64,000 nt of DNA from DASRHT01 sp035650355 (GTDB taxonomy: Bacteria; Chloroflexota; Ktedonobacteria; Ktedonobacterales; Ktedonobacteraceae): positions 39,669 through 103,668 of the forward strand of contig DASRHT010000119.1 of NCBI GenBank assembly GCA_035650355.1. The letters are read 5' to 3'. Made by a program: the position numbers and the translations under genes. The notes under the pieces were generated by a model, which did no database searches, had not been told where the DNA came from, and worked only from the letters and a program-made list of their open reading frames with translations. Shown here one piece after another: positions 34,701 to 42,882 of this stretch (position 1 is the stretch's first letter; every line of letters starts with the position of its first letter).

Positions 34701-37700
34701 ACATATTCACCTGTTCCCGCTGGCTGATCCTTGCCTCCATGATCTCATCTTCGCTCATCAGGCGCGTCTCCCCCTCGTCTTTATAGAGGCGGACGAGGCT
34801 ATCAAGCCCCTGCTCAAAGGTATCGTCGTGGCTGATGACGATGAGCTGCTCGAAGCCGCGCACGCGCCGTATCTGCTCGGCGAGGTTCATGCGCCGCAGC
34901 TCGTCCATGTTCTGCGTCGGCTCGTCGAAGAAGGCGAGGTTGAGGGTGGAGAGCTTCTTGAGCAGGGCCAGCCGTACAGCTAAGGCGGCGCTCATCTGCT
35001 CGCCTCCGCTCAACTGGGCAAAGGTGCGATTAACTCCCTGGCGGCGCAGGATGATCTCGTAATCGTTCTGCCACGAGAGTTGCGCGCTGCGGTCGCCCAT
35101 CACTTCTCCGAAGATGCGATTGGCCTCTGCCGAGATATCACCCAGCAAGGCTTTTAAGACATACGGGGCAGCCTCTCTGATGAGTTTGCGGAATTGCTCG
35201 ACCATAGCGTGCAGGTCTTCCAGCGTCCGGTACTCTTGCTGGGCCGCTTCCAGTTCGGTAAGCAGTGCTTCGGCCTGCGCTATTTTCTGTTCCAGTTCGT
35301 TGATATATGCCTGATGGTGCTGCATTTTCTGAGCCAGCGCCGCCAGCTCGCCCTTGAGCTGCTCAATCACACCCTTTAAGTCGTCAAGCTCCTGCTGATT
35401 GAAAGCGTTCCGGGCGGCAAGATAGGCTTGCTCAACCTGCTGCAAGGCTAACGCGCTCTGCTCGACCTGCTGCTGCTGCTGACGATACGTCTGTTCGCGT
35501 TCAGGCAGCAGACGAGCTTCCTTTTCATTTTGCAGATAATCCTGGAAACCACGTTCGCTGCTCCGCATGATTGCATCCTGTTGCGCAATATTGTCATCCA
35601 GGTCTGTATAAGCAAGCAGTTGTTCTTGTAGTTCCTGCAACTGCTGGGTCGTCTGCTGCTGTTGTTGCTGGGCCGCCTGTAGCTGCTTTGTGAAGTGACC
35701 TTCCTGGGCGATAATGGTCTGCTGGGCCGTCGTACGGGCACGGGGATCGTTAAGGGTTGCCAGATCGGCCTCCATCTGCTTGAGTTGAGCGCCAGCGCCG
35801 CGTAACCCTTCGATCTCGCGTCGCCGCTCCTGTAAATCGCTCTCATACTGCCTGGCCTGCTCCTGCAGTTGCTGAATTTGCTTGTACAGGCCCGCGAGCT
35901 CGCGTACCCTGGCATCGGCCTTTTTGCTCTCAGTATAGGCTGCCTCGATTGTGCCGATCTGCTCGTCAACACGCTTGAGTTCCTCTAACTCTTCGTTCAA
36001 GGTGGAAATATCGCGTTCTAGCCGTGTAATATCAATGGCGATGCGTTGCAACTGCTCTGCATAGAGGTCGCGCTTCTCGACATATTGTCCCAGCTTATTG
36101 AGCGCGTCGGCGAATTTCCTGATCTGTTCCATACGTTCATTGACAGCGTTCTGCTGCTGATTCACGCGCTCAATCTGCTTATGTTCCTCTGTAAGCAGAT
36201 TTTCAAAGTAGAATTCGAGGCTGGCAATGCCGCGCTGCTTGATATTGAGGCAGCTTTCGTTGAGCAGAGGACATTGGCCGCCCGCCGATTGCGCTCTCGA
36301 TCTGGCGTAGCCTTCGATATTGCCCTCCAGACGATTTTTCTGCGCTACCAGTTGCTCGTATTGCGCCTGGAGAACGGGCATCTCTTCGGCTTCCTGGCGA
36401 TGCTCTTCGATAACGGTCAGGCTATGCTCGACTTTGCGTAACCGCTCGGCAGCCTGGTCACGCTCAATCTGCTTTTCCTGGAGCAAGCCGCGCTTCTCTT
36501 GCAACTGATTACGTTTGCTGGTGCGCTCACTACCCTGAACGCGCAGTTGTGTGAGCGTTTCGCTAAGTTCTGTCAAACGTTCAGCAACGGGCACAAGCGG
36601 TTCGATCTCGACAATTTTGCGCTGCAACTCTTCCTGCTTGTTACGGTTTTTTGCTAGCTGCTCGTTGAGGCGCTTGCCCTCAGTCATGATAGCATCGTGG
36701 CGCGAGACCCGCTGCATGGCCTCATCGCGTCTCTTCTCCAGCTCAATTTGCTGCTCAACCTGGGGAGCCAGTTCCGCAACTTTCTGGCGGGCCGACGCGA
36801 CTTCTGCCAGCCGCTCCTGCCAGTTGTCAATTCTGGCCTTCGTTGTCTGCGCGACTCCTTTAAGCTTCGTCTGTTCCAATAACAGGGCATCGCGGGTTTG
36901 AGCGTCGCGGCGCAGACGCAGGAGGATGTCCTGGGCCTGGCGATAACGCTGATGATCCTCATGGCTGGCGACTACAATTTGCTTAGCGGTGCGCGCGGCC
37001 TGCACCAGTTGTTCGCTATCATGCAGGCGCTGGCGGGCGTGTTCATTGGCTGCTTTGCTCGCCTGGTAACGCTGATCGAGTACGGTCAGGCGCGTTAGCT
37101 CCTCGTTTAAAACGGCTAACCGTGCCTCGGAGCGTGTCAACTGCTCACTCCAGCGAACGTTCTGCTCTTTCTGTTGCTCGTCCAGCAAGCGCGCATCCCT
37201 GAGTTTGTCGCGCCAATCCTCCAGCTCTCGAGTCTCGTACATCAGCCGGTTGATCTCGCCCTGCTGTATCAGCATTTGTTCTTTATAGTACTTCTGAGTT
37301 TCCAGCAGATTTTCAAAGGCGACCTTGTAATCCTCGATCTGGAGCAGGGCGTCGAAGGTCTGCTTGCGCTTGCTGGCGGCTTCGAGGAAGATGGCGGTAA
37401 AGGTTCCCTGGGGGACGCCCAGCGCATCTCTAAAGAGCGAATCGAGTGGGCGCTCGCGGTCGATGCCGAAGAGTTCGTGCAGTTTATCCAGCACATCAGT
37501 GCGCTGCTCAATGCGGGCGTTGGCCTCCTCGTCGTGAATCAGCCAGCGAGCGCCTGAGCCGCAGCGACGTTCAACGGTGTAGGGACGATCATCGCCGCCG
37601 ATCAGGTGGACAACCACGATGCCATACTTCTCGCCTTCGCGCACAAACTGCTCCTGGCTGTACGGAAGATAGCCAAAGAGGGCATAGCCGATAGCCTCGA

Positions 37701-37818
37701 CCAGCGTCGTCTTGCCCGCGCCGTTCGAGCCGCTGATGGCCGTGGTGCCGCGCCGCAGATCGATGGCGACTCGGCGGTAACTCTTGATATTCTCTAACTC
37801 AATACGTGTAATGAGCAT
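34690..37818 (-). CDS. Rad50/SbcC-like SMC ATPase
   Basis: From the ATG at 37818 (MLITRIELENIKSYRRVAIDL, the standard Rad50 N-terminus) the protein is 1042 residues. The N-terminal half has Walker A SGSNGAGKTTLVEAIGYALF. Two long coiled-coil arms (about 170-500 and 560-870) flank a hook, GGQCPLLNESCLN. The C-terminal half has signature LSGGEQMSAALAVRLALL and Walker B LAFFDEPTQNMDELRR. It tethers and processes DNA ends. The hook cysteines are C-x6-C instead of the usual C-x2-C. An SbcD/Mre11 gene is not adjacent. GGAG is unusually close to this ATG; a start further upstream (to 37914) is possible but less family-like. Confidence 0.93.
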   Translation of the reverse strand: MLITRIELENIKSYRRVAIDLRRGTTAISGSNGAGKTTLVEAIGYALFGYLPYSQEQFVREGEKYGIVVVHLIGGDDRPYTVERRCGSGARWLIHDEEANARIEQRTDVLDKLHELFGIDRERPLDSLFRDALGVPQGTFTAIFLEAASKRKQTFDALLQIEDYKVAFENLLETQKYYKEQMLIQQGEINRLMYETRELEDWRDKLRDARLLDEQQKEQNVRWSEQLTRSEARLAVLNEELTRLTVLDQRYQASKAANEHARQRLHDSEQLVQAARTAKQIVVASHEDHQRYRQAQDILLRLRRDAQTRDALLLEQTKLKGVAQTTKARIDNWQERLAEVASARQKVAELAPQVEQQIELEKRRDEAMQRVSRHDAIMTEGKRLNEQLAKNRNKQEELQRKIVEIEPLVPVAERLTELSETLTQLRVQGSERTSKRNQLQEKRGLLQEKQIERDQAAERLRKVEHSLTVIEEHRQEAEEMPVLQAQYEQLVAQKNRLEGNIEGYARSRAQSAGGQCPLLNESCLNIKQRGIASLEFYFENLLTEEHKQIERVNQQQNAVNERMEQIRKFADALNKLGQYVEKRDLYAEQLQRIAIDITRLERDISTLNEELEELKRVDEQIGTIEAAYTESKKADARVRELAGLYKQIQQLQEQARQYESDLQERRREIEGLRGAGAQLKQMEADLATLNDPRARTTAQQTIIAQEGHFTKQLQAAQQQQQQTTQQLQELQEQLLAYTDLDDNIAQQDAIMRSSERGFQDYLQNEKEARLLPEREQTYRQQQQQVEQSALALQQVEQAYLAARNAFNQQELDDLKGVIEQLKGELAALAQKMQHHQAYINELEQKIAQAEALLTELEAAQQEYRTLEDLHAMVEQFRKLIREAAPYVLKALLGDISAEANRIFGEVMGDRSAQLSWQNDYEIILRRQGVNRTFAQLSGGEQMSAALAVRLALLKKLSTLNLAFFDEPTQNMDELRRMNLAEQIRRVRGFEQLIVISHDDTFEQGLDSLVRLYKDEGETRLMSEDEIMEARISQREQVNMYAS

Positions 37819-38137
37819 GCTCCTATTGCCAGCCTTCCCTGCAAACGCGAAATAAACACTCTCCCAATTCGCTATTCTCTCTCCCAGGATCAAAAGCGGA
37901 AATCTCAGGCGCATTATAACACGATGACACCGAATAGCAATGGATGATGTACTTCTTCCCAGAGTACTCTTAAAGTTACATCTGACATCCCCACACGTCC
38001 CTATTCTCAGAGAACACTATCGATATACATCATCATAAGATTACACTCTCTGAGACATCTACCTGTATAGCAGAAACGTGCTTGGAGCGCCATATTGATA
38101 GTGGTTGGCTTTATGCCTCAATTGAAGGAGGAAAACG

Positions 38138-38557
38138 ATGTTTATCGCAGGACTCGGTACTATCCTCTTCGGCCTGACTATTGGCTGGATTTCTTATCGC
38201 ATCATGCGCCTGAGAGCAGCGCCCGCCGCGCTGGCAGACCTCTATACCCTGCTCTCGGTCATTAGCGGCGCAGCAATCATCGCGCTGCTCAGGGACTCCA
38301 CGCTGTTCGGTCTGTACTCGCTGGGCCTGGTGATTGGCTTCTTCGGCTACCTGGGTCTGGGCGTGCGGTTGTACGGTAGACAGGAATTAACGCCCTGGCG
38401 AACAGAACAACTTGCGCCACCCGCACCCTTGCCAGCTCCGCCTGCTCCTTCCACCGATCCGCTAGCAACAGCCGTTCCGACGGAGCCGGAACAGACGCGG
38501 GCCATGCCACCTAAGAGGAGCCAGGTCAAAGAGCCGAAATCGACAGAGTCGCTCTAA
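38138..38557 (+). CDS. Hypothetical membrane protein with Pro-rich tail
   Basis: 139 residues. Three predicted membrane helices fall in the first 80 residues (LGTILFGLTIGWISY, LLSVISGAAIIALL, LYSLGLVIGFFGYLGLGV). A cytoplasmic or external tail rich in Pro, Ala and charged residues follows (APPAPLPAPPAPSTDPLATA). AAGGAGG precedes the ATG. No family recognised. The 319 bp upstream hold no gene and no clear promoter. Confidence 0.7.
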   Translation: MFIAGLGTILFGLTIGWISYRIMRLRAAPAALADLYTLLSVISGAAIIALLRDSTLFGLYSLGLVIGFFGYLGLGVRLYGRQELTPWRTEQLAPPAPLPAPPAPSTDPLATAVPTEPEQTRAMPPKRSQVKEPKSTESL

Positions 38558-38768
38558 GGTCCAACGATCAAGCATGTTTACTCTGTCGTTCTCAGCAGGA
38601 TCAAAGGGGGCCATATCCTGCTGGACCTGCTAGTCCCTGATTGTATCTGCCGCGCTAGTCCGGTAATATACTAAATCTTCATCGCTCATCTTCTCCGGTG
38701 GGACCAACCTGTAATGTATCTCACGATGCAGCCGAACGCCTCCTTCATGCCTACACCCCATCAAAAAC

Positions 38769-38933
38769 CAGAGCTTCGCAAAAGTTGTCTTTTCATCCTG
38801 AACGACTCGCAAGCGAGCCGTTCAGGAGAGGAAGGTGCTGGCTGTGGGCGCAGCCCACAGCCAGCACCTTCCTCTCCTGTGAGCGCCTTTGGCGTGAGCA
38901 GTCAGAGCGTGCAGCGACTTTTGCGAAGCCCTG
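38769..38933. repeat. MITE-like element, family B copy 3
   Basis: Ends are CAGAGCTTCGCAAAAGT and, read inward from the right, CAGGGCTTCGCAAAAGT. It is flanked by ATCAAAAAC at 38760-38768 and 38934-38942, a perfect 9-bp target duplication. The inner palindrome GGTGCTGGCTGTGGGCGC with its complement matches copy 2 in structure. The element is directly followed by the family C element. Confidence 0.88.
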
Positions 38934-38942
38934 ATCAAAAAC

Positions 38943-39105
38943 CAGGGCTGTTGCAACGTTGGGCATACCGTCTGCCAAGCGGGGGTCAAGGGGGCGGCAG
39001 CCTCCTTGCGGGGGGTGGGGGACGTCGCGATCTCGCGAATTGTCCCCACTTGTTCCTCTTCTCCCCGCCGCCGAAGGCGGCAAAAAAGACGTTGCAACAG
39101 CCCTG
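38943..39105. repeat. MITE-like element, family C copy 1
   Basis: A perfect 16-bp terminal inverted repeat, CAGGGCTGTTGCAACG / CGTTGCAACAGCCCTG. It is flanked by ATCAAAAAC at 38934-38942 and 39107-39115 (one extra G on the right). The interior has GGGGGCGGCAGCCTCCTTGC and GTCGCGATCTCGCGAATTGT, a module that recurs inverted in the element at 54141-54336. Confidence 0.85.
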
Positions 39106-39239
39106 GATCAAAAACGGTATACTCTACCGGATCTGGCGCAGAAGCTGTATAATAAGGTCAGCAGTATAGCAGATGACGGCGATGCCCTTTCATTAAAATG
39201 GGAAAATATTGAGTTGAATCTATCATGAGGGTAAGATCA

Positions 39240-40247
39240 ATGGCTTTGAGCATGCGCAACCGGCATTTCCTCACATTAGATGATTTTAGTTCCGAAGAGA
39301 TTGCATCTCTGCTCCAGTTATCAGCCGAACTCAAAGCGGCAAAATATGCGAAGACAGAGGTGCCCCGCCTTCGTGGCAAAAACATTGTCCTGATCTTCGA
39401 GAAAGATTCGACGCGTACCCGGTGTGCCTTCGAAGTGGCTGCGTTTGATCAGGGCGCGCACGTCACCTATATTGGAGCCAGTGGCTCGCATATTGGTTAC
39501 AAAGAGACGATAAAAGATACCGCACGCGTGCTGGGACGGATGTACGATGGCATTGAGTATCGTGGTTCTAAGCAGGCGACGGTGGAAGAACTGGCGCGCT
39601 ATGCTGGCGTCCCTGTATGGAATGGCTTGACTGATGAAGAACATCCAACACAAGCCCTGGCTGACCTATTTACTATGCAAGAGCAGGTAAACAAGCCGCT
39701 GGCGCAAGTGAAGTGCTGTTTTCTGGGTGATACCGGCTTTAATGTAGCCACATCACTACTGAGCGGGAGCGTGAAAATGGGCCTGGATATTCGTTTAGCG
39801 GGTCCGCAGGAATACTGGCCGAGCAAGGAACGCCTGTCACAAATGGACGCACTCGCTAGTGAGACTGGCGCACGCATTACCGTGACTGAGAATGTGGAAG
39901 AGGCAGTAGATGGCTGCGACTTTGTCTATACCGATGTTTGGGTGTCGATGGGCGAGCCTGAAGAACGATGGGATAAACGTGTCCGCCAGGGGCAAATGCT
40001 TCCTTACCGTGTCAATAGTCGGATCATGGAGCTGACGCACAATCCAGATGCCAAGTTTATGCACTGCCTGCCAGCTTATCATAATACTGAGATGGTGGCT
40101 GGTGAGCAAATTTACAAACGCTATGGATTAGACGGGATGGAAGTGGATGAAGAAGTATTTGAATCACCAGCCTCAATTGTTTTTGACCAGGCAGAGAACA
40201 GACTGCATACAATCAAGGCTGTGCTGGTCGCAACATTGGAGGATTAG
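39240..40247 (+). CDS. argF: Ornithine carbamoyltransferase
   Basis: Makes citrulline from ornithine and carbamoyl phosphate in arginine synthesis. The 335-residue product has the carbamoyl-phosphate site STRTRCAFE, the loop DEEHPTQALADLFTM and the ornithine/SMG-type region, and the C-terminal HCLPAYHNTEMV. Ornithine transcarbamylases carry HCLP, which separates them from aspartate transcarbamylases. The start at 39240 is chosen over 39225 because GAGGG lies 9 bp before it. No other arg gene is near, so it could also serve the arginine deiminase pathway; the name is by reaction. Confidence 0.93.
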   Translation: MALSMRNRHFLTLDDFSSEEIASLLQLSAELKAAKYAKTEVPRLRGKNIVLIFEKDSTRTRCAFEVAAFDQGAHVTYIGASGSHIGYKETIKDTARVLGRMYDGIEYRGSKQATVEELARYAGVPVWNGLTDEEHPTQALADLFTMQEQVNKPLAQVKCCFLGDTGFNVATSLLSGSVKMGLDIRLAGPQEYWPSKERLSQMDALASETGARITVTENVEEAVDGCDFVYTDVWVSMGEPEERWDKRVRQGQMLPYRVNSRIMELTHNPDAKFMHCLPAYHNTEMVAGEQIYKRYGLDGMEVDEEVFESPASIVFDQAENRLHTIKAVLVATLED

Positions 40248-40281
40248 CACCTGCTCACTCAGCGGCGACATCAGTTCCTTA

Positions 40282-40310
40282 TTACTTCCCCATGCATTTC
40301 CTACTATAAT
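40282..40310 (+). promoter_or_regulatory. Promoter of the PQQ-propeller gene
   Basis: TTACTT (40282-40287) and a perfect TATAAT (40305-40310) are 17 bp apart, 65 bp before the ATG. Confidence 0.6.
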
Positions 40311-40374
40311 AAACATCATGGTATTAAAAACTTTAGAAAGCGTTTTTTATCATGAAAGAGATGTATAGGAAATC

Positions 40375-41739
40375 ATGGAAGATTTGGAACATAAAGACGA
40401 GATCGAGATTGTAGACCTCGATCCGCCCGATGGGCGATTGAGGCGCTTTCTCCACCGAGCTATATTGAGGCTCGCACAAAAAAGCGCCTTTCAGATGCAT
40501 ATATCCCCAACCTTTGCTCTCTTTCTATGTGTTGTTGGTCTGATGGTTATGCCGCTGATCATCCAGACAGATGTACCTCCTATCTCAAAGCCTGCTCGGC
40601 AGAATCCGCCATCGGTTTCGTTTAACCCGTTTTTCTTTGTAGGCGGGAAAGTTGTAGACGTAGCAGTGGACGGTAAAGTAGCCTATATCAACGTAGATAA
40701 TGGGGCTATTAGCGCCAGGCGAGCAAGCGACGGAGCTATCTTGTGGCAACATCGCGCCCCGGCGAGTACCAACGGCTACTTCATTGCAGATGGTGGTCAG
40801 TTGTACTTTACCATCCTGAGCAGTTCTTCAGTTGGGATTGTAGAGGCAAATCGAGCAAGCGATGGCGCGCTCCTCTGGTTTAGCCAGTTGCCACCCTTTG
40901 CTGGCCCTTCCCCTTTGCTGGCGAAAAATGGCGTGGTCTATGTGAATACTTTAGTGGATAACGGCACAGTTTATGCATTGCGCGCAAGTGACGGAAAAGT
41001 TCTCTGGCACTTTACCCATCGAAACCTCTCGCCGATGGATGGCTTTTTGTCGGTTGCCGATGGGATTGTCTCTATTCGAACGCCGGATTTTATGGTGCAT
41101 GTGCTGCGAGCGAGCGATGGCTCCGAGATTTTCCATTATCAAGGTCTTCCCGACGATTGGGCGCCTTCTATTGAGGGACCGACCATCTACTTTCAGACCT
41201 CGCAAAACACCCTGCAAGCTCGTCGCCTCACTGATGGCGGCCTGCTCTGGGAATCGCCTCCCGATTATTTCAATCTCCGCTTCTGGACTGTGCAAAATGG
41301 AGTGGTCGTGAGTACGACAGGTGGCATGATAAAGGCGTTAAGGGGTGTGGATGGCTCGTTGCTCTGGCAACGGCGAATAGATACTATTGTTGCTGGACCG
41401 GAAATACAGGGCACAAGCGTTCTTTACTTTACGCTGGATAAAAGAGTAGTCTCATTGCGCATAACGGACGGTTCGTTGCTCTGGCAGCACGCCATACCTG
41501 CATTTAAGTTCAGCCTCGTAGTTATGGATGGGGTGTTCTTCCTGGGCGAGAATGAGAACTCGATCTGGGCCTGGCGCAGTAGCGATGGCGTTCTGCTCTG
41601 GCACTATAGATCCACAGCCCCTATTCTCTGGCAGCCGCGTATTGTCGATGGCGAGATCTACCTGCGCCAATTCGACGGGACAATGGATGTTTTACGCGTC
41701 AGCGATGGCAGGGTACTCTGGTTGTACAGACTTAATTAA
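40375..41739 (+). CDS. Membrane-anchored PQQ-like beta-propeller protein
   Basis: 454 residues. An N-terminal cytoplasmic segment of about 45 residues is followed by one helix (HISPTFALFLCVVGLMVMPLII) and an external propeller. The propeller repeats a module of about 40 residues with the core R[AIV]SDG..LW (ARRASDGAILWQH, NRASDGALLWFS, LRASDGKVLWHF, LRITDGSLLWQH, WRSSDGVLLWHY, LRVSDGRVLWLY). These fit the PQQ/BamB-type repeat, although no cofactor ligand set is seen. Likely a structural or binding protein on the outer face; partner unknown. Confidence 0.85.
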   Translation: MEDLEHKDEIEIVDLDPPDGRLRRFLHRAILRLAQKSAFQMHISPTFALFLCVVGLMVMPLIIQTDVPPISKPARQNPPSVSFNPFFFVGGKVVDVAVDGKVAYINVDNGAISARRASDGAILWQHRAPASTNGYFIADGGQLYFTILSSSSVGIVEANRASDGALLWFSQLPPFAGPSPLLAKNGVVYVNTLVDNGTVYALRASDGKVLWHFTHRNLSPMDGFLSVADGIVSIRTPDFMVHVLRASDGSEIFHYQGLPDDWAPSIEGPTIYFQTSQNTLQARRLTDGGLLWESPPDYFNLRFWTVQNGVVVSTTGGMIKALRGVDGSLLWQRRIDTIVAGPEIQGTSVLYFTLDKRVVSLRITDGSLLWQHAIPAFKFSLVVMDGVFFLGENENSIWAWRSSDGVLLWHYRSTAPILWQPRIVDGEIYLRQFDGTMDVLRVSDGRVLWLYRLN

Positions 41740-41749
41740 TGGCCCCTAC

Positions 41750-41778
41750 TTGATTTACACAAACCGCAATAGTATAAT
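41750..41778 (+). promoter_or_regulatory. Promoter of the small zinc-ribbon gene
   Basis: TTGATT (41750-41755) and a perfect TATAAT (41773-41778) are 17 bp apart, 42 bp before the proposed TTG start. Confidence 0.65.
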
Positions 41779-41820
41779 TACTGAAATGTTAGCCCTGATC
41801 ACATTTGGGAGTTTGTTGCT

Positions 41821-42189
41821 TTGAGCAATCATCATACAGCGGGTTCGGGGAATGAAGCTGGAGGGAATAGCAACTTTTTTGCCAGTCGGCGGGAAGCTCG
41901 TTCTAATAATATGACGGGGGCCTTGCCTGCGGTACACGCGTCAGGCATAGAACGAGGCTATAGCGGGCATTTCAACTTTGAGCAGATGGTGCAATCGCTA
42001 CACGAGCTGTTTGAGCACGACCGCCAGACTGCCAGTCAGCCCGATGCTACCCGTTGCGGCATCTGTTATCTGCACTTTCCGGTGAGCGAGCTGCAATACC
42101 AGGATGACGGCTTCTACCTTTGCGCAGGATGCCAGCGAACCCTCGGCAACCACAGATTGCCGATGTTAAGGAGACAGCAAAAATTGTAA
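41821..42189 (+). CDS. Hypothetical protein with C-terminal zinc-ribbon-like motif
   Basis: 122 residues from a TTG start. The N-terminal half is low-complexity and probably unstructured. The C-terminal part has TRCGICYLHFPVSELQYQDDGFYLCAGCQRTLG, two CxxC pairs about 20 residues apart, as in small treble-clef or zinc-ribbon folds. The binding site before the TTG is weak. The promoter upstream and strong terminator downstream support a real gene. Function unknown. Confidence 0.65.
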   Translation: MSNHHTAGSGNEAGGNSNFFASRREARSNNMTGALPAVHASGIERGYSGHFNFEQMVQSLHELFEHDRQTASQPDATRCGICYLHFPVSELQYQDDGFYLCAGCQRTLGNHRLPMLRRQQKL

Positions 42190-42206
42190 TGCGGGTCCGA
42201 TGAAAT

Positions 42207-42248
42207 AAAAAACGGCTCTCTCCGAAAATGGAGGAGCCGGATTTTTTT
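42207..42248. terminator. Terminator between convergent genes
   Basis: CGGCTCTCTCC (42213-42223) pairs with GGAGGAGCCG (42230-42239), followed by seven T residues. A-rich sequence on the other side allows use by def as well. Confidence 0.88.
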
Positions 42249-42259
42249 ATCTTCGTCAA

Positions 42260-42763
42260 TTACTCGATGACCGCAGCTTCTTCGATGGTCTCGTCGTCGC
42301 GCACCTCGCGCAGGTCCTCGGGACGATCCAGCCGGTCGAGGAAGAGGATGCCGTCTAGATGATCGATTTCGTGCTGGAGCACACGCGCAAACCAGCCTTC
42401 GGCAGAGATACGAATGGGCTTGCCGCGCACATCCTGCCCCTTGACCAGCACTTTGCCGGCCCGACGGATATTCTCGCCCACATAGCCAGGGATGCTCAAA
42501 CAGCCCTCGGTCCCCAACTCTTCCCCCTCGGCCTTGACGATCTCTGGATTGAATACTGCAACCTTGTGATCTTCATACTCGGCGACGAAAAGGCGGATGG
42601 AGAGGGCGATCTGCGGCGCAGCAAGGCCAACGCCCTGCGCCTCGTGCATCGTCTCGAACATGTCGTCAACGAGTCGCTGCAACGATGGATCGAAGCGATG
42701 AACCTTTTTCGCCTTCTGGCGCAATATCGGGTTTTCTGCGGTGATGATTTTGCGAAGTCCCAT
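42260..42763 (-). CDS. def: Peptide deformylase
   Basis: Removes the N-formyl group from nascent proteins. From the ATG at 42763 (MGLRKIITAENPILRQKAKKV) it has 167 residues, the normal length. A longer frame to 42817 is less family-like. All three motifs are present: GVGLAAPQI, EGCLSIPG (metal Cys) and QHEIDHLDGILFLDR (two metal His and the catalytic Glu). The acidic C-terminal tail RDDETIEEAAVIE is extra. tilS is divergent, 119 bp away. Confidence 0.95.
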   Translation of the reverse strand: MGLRKIITAENPILRQKAKKVHRFDPSLQRLVDDMFETMHEAQGVGLAAPQIALSIRLFVAEYEDHKVAVFNPEIVKAEGEELGTEGCLSIPGYVGENIRRAGKVLVKGQDVRGKPIRISAEGWFARVLQHEIDHLDGILFLDRLDRPEDLREVRDDETIEEAAVIE

Positions 42764-42882
42764 TTCTCTGCTTACCCCTACACAACATTCAAGCGCCTGA
42801 CCCCCAATCTGGGCCACGCGGCTAGTCTACGGATGCTATAATTGGCCTATATCGTATCATACAACGGCTATAAAGCGCAAAC

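Noticed and set aside
38769..39115. A CRISPR-like array
   Set aside because: The three copies of ATCAAAAAC are 9 bp and flank two different palindromic elements. They are target duplications, not array repeats.
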